A stretch of 23,682 bases of DNA, from the NCBI GenBank assembly GCA_964651325.1, contig CAZYXP010000037.1:1-23682 (forward strand), given 5' to 3'. This DNA comes from JADFOB01 sp964651325. Lineage in GTDB: Bacteria > Planctomycetota > Phycisphaerae > UBA1845. The stretch's first letter is position 1, and each line of letters opens with the position of its first letter. Under the pieces are notes generated by a model, which saw only the letters and a program-made list of their open reading frames with translations, had not been told where the DNA came from and searched no databases. Below, piece by piece: positions 22,877 to 23,682 of the stretch. Both the position numbers and the translations under genes were made by a program.

Positions 22877-23017
22877 GCGGCGAACTCGCTGCGAGACGTT
22901 CGGTGGGGCGGTTCGCTTGACGGGCTTGAAAGAAATAGAGAATCAGGCAACCGGAACACCGGACCTGCGGTTCATGACGCAATTGATTTCGATTCCACAA
23001 TAGGGCGGTAGGTAGCG

Positions 23018-23682
23018 ATGTCATACCGATTCAAATACGGTGATCGACCCCTGGATGACTACACCATTCAGCGCGCCGTGGGCAGCGGCGGATTTGGTGA
23101 GGTCTATTACGCGGTCAGCGACGGCGGCAGAGAGGTCGCGCTCAAGTATTTGCGACAGAATCCCGAATCCGAGCTGCGCGGGGTCAGTCACTGCATCAAT
23201 CTCAAGAGCCCGCATCTCGTCTCCATTTTCGACGTCAAGAAAAACGCCGACGGCGATTACTTCATCATCATGGAGTATTGCTCGGGCCCATCGCTGCGCG
23301 ACCTGTTGATCGCCGAACCCAACGGATTTCCCCAGGAAAAGGCCGCGTACTTCATCCGCGAAATCGCCAAGGGCCTCGCGTATTTGCACGACCGCGGCAT
23401 CGTCCATCGCGACCTCAAGCCCGGCAACATTTTCTACGACGACGCCTACGTGAAAATCGGCGACTACGGGCTGAGCAAGTTCATCTCCGTCTCCCGGCAT
23501 AGCGCCCAGACCGCCAGCGTCGGCACGGTTCACTACATGGCCCCGGAAATCGGCAGCGGCAATTATTCGCGTGGCGTCGACATCTACGCGCTCGGCGTGA
23601 TGCTCTACGAGATGCTGCTCGGCAAGGTGCCCTTCGAGGGGTCCAGCATGGCCGAAATCCTCATGAAGCACCTGACCAGCCA
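23018..23682 (+). CDS. Ser/Thr protein kinase, N-terminal part (runs off window)
   Basis: The ATG at 23018 opens a frame with no stop to the window end (221 codons). It is a Hanks-type kinase: GSGGFGEV P-loop (22-29), K43 in VALKYL, hinge MEYCSGPSLRDLL, catalytic HRDLKPGN (130-137), D149 in a DYG (not DFG) metal-binding motif, the activation loop ending GTVHYMAPE, and VDIYALGVMLYEMLLGKVPF. All catalytic residues seen are intact. The GGTAGGTAG before the ATG is a weak ribosome site. It follows the FHA-like gene in the same direction at 141 bases. A kinase plus FHA pair is a common signalling module; the C-terminal sensor or membrane part, if any, is outside the window. Confidence 0.92.
   Translation, partial: MSYRFKYGDRPLDDYTIQRAVGSGGFGEVYYAVSDGGREVALKYLRQNPESELRGVSHCINLKSPHLVSIFDVKKNADGDYFIIMEYCSGPSLRDLLIAEPNGFPQEKAAYFIREIAKGLAYLHDRGIVHRDLKPGNIFYDDAYVKIGDYGLSKFISVSRHSAQTASVGTVHYMAPEIGSGNYSRGVDIYALGVMLYEMLLGKVPFEGSSMAEILMKHLTS

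Overview
The window looks like a chromosomal segment from a GC-rich planctomycete, probably of the Phycisphaerae type. Three features suggest this. There is a prepilin with the N-terminus GFTLIELLVVIAIIALLISI followed by LLPSL. There is a DUF1571-type lipoprotein. There are Hanks-type Ser/Thr kinases, one sitting beside an ECF sigma factor. The placement is inferred from protein style; no rRNA or tRNA gene is present to confirm it. No CRISPR array, insertion sequence or phage gene was seen, and all genes except one run on the + strand.

Layout. Positions 1-1635 hold the end of sdhA and all of sdhB (succinate dehydrogenase). Positions 1751-5300 hold a secreted transglutaminase-like protein and a Tat-exported FAD oxidoreductase. 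Positions 5851-8619 hold two lipoproteins separated by a strong terminator: a coiled-coil one with a repetitive C-terminus, and a DUF1571 protein. Positions 8844-11102 hold a THUMP/RlmL-type RNA methyltransferase and an acidic low-complexity protein of unknown role. Positions 11282-14792 hold an ornithine/citrulline block: ornithine aminotransferase, ornithine carbamoyltransferase and carbamate kinase. The only reverse-strand gene is the prepilin (14945-16054), which has its own terminator.

Positions 16616-18995 hold a membrane Ser/Thr kinase whose N-terminus carries an Hx3CxxC zinc anti-sigma-like motif, followed by an ECF sigma factor. Positions 19391-19828 encode a very basic, seven-cysteine small protein with a 395-base leader and a strong terminator. 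Then come a HAD-fold protein whose catalytic acids are replaced (20048-20719), a 93-residue protein one base after it, an FHA-like scaffold (21263-22876) and the start of a second Ser/Thr kinase that leaves the window (23018-23682).

How the parts fit. The ornithine block could convert citrulline to ornithine, carbamoyl phosphate and then ATP, with ornithine passed to glutamate semialdehyde; no arginine deiminase is visible here. The right half is rich in signalling genes: kinase plus sigma factor, and FHA scaffold plus kinase. Many intergenic gaps carry GC-rich inverted repeats that resemble one another, which suggests a family of palindromic extragenic elements. The points most worth a second look are the kinase with an anti-sigma-like N-terminus, the degenerate HAD protein, the basic cysteine-rich protein with its leader, and the intergenic repeat family.
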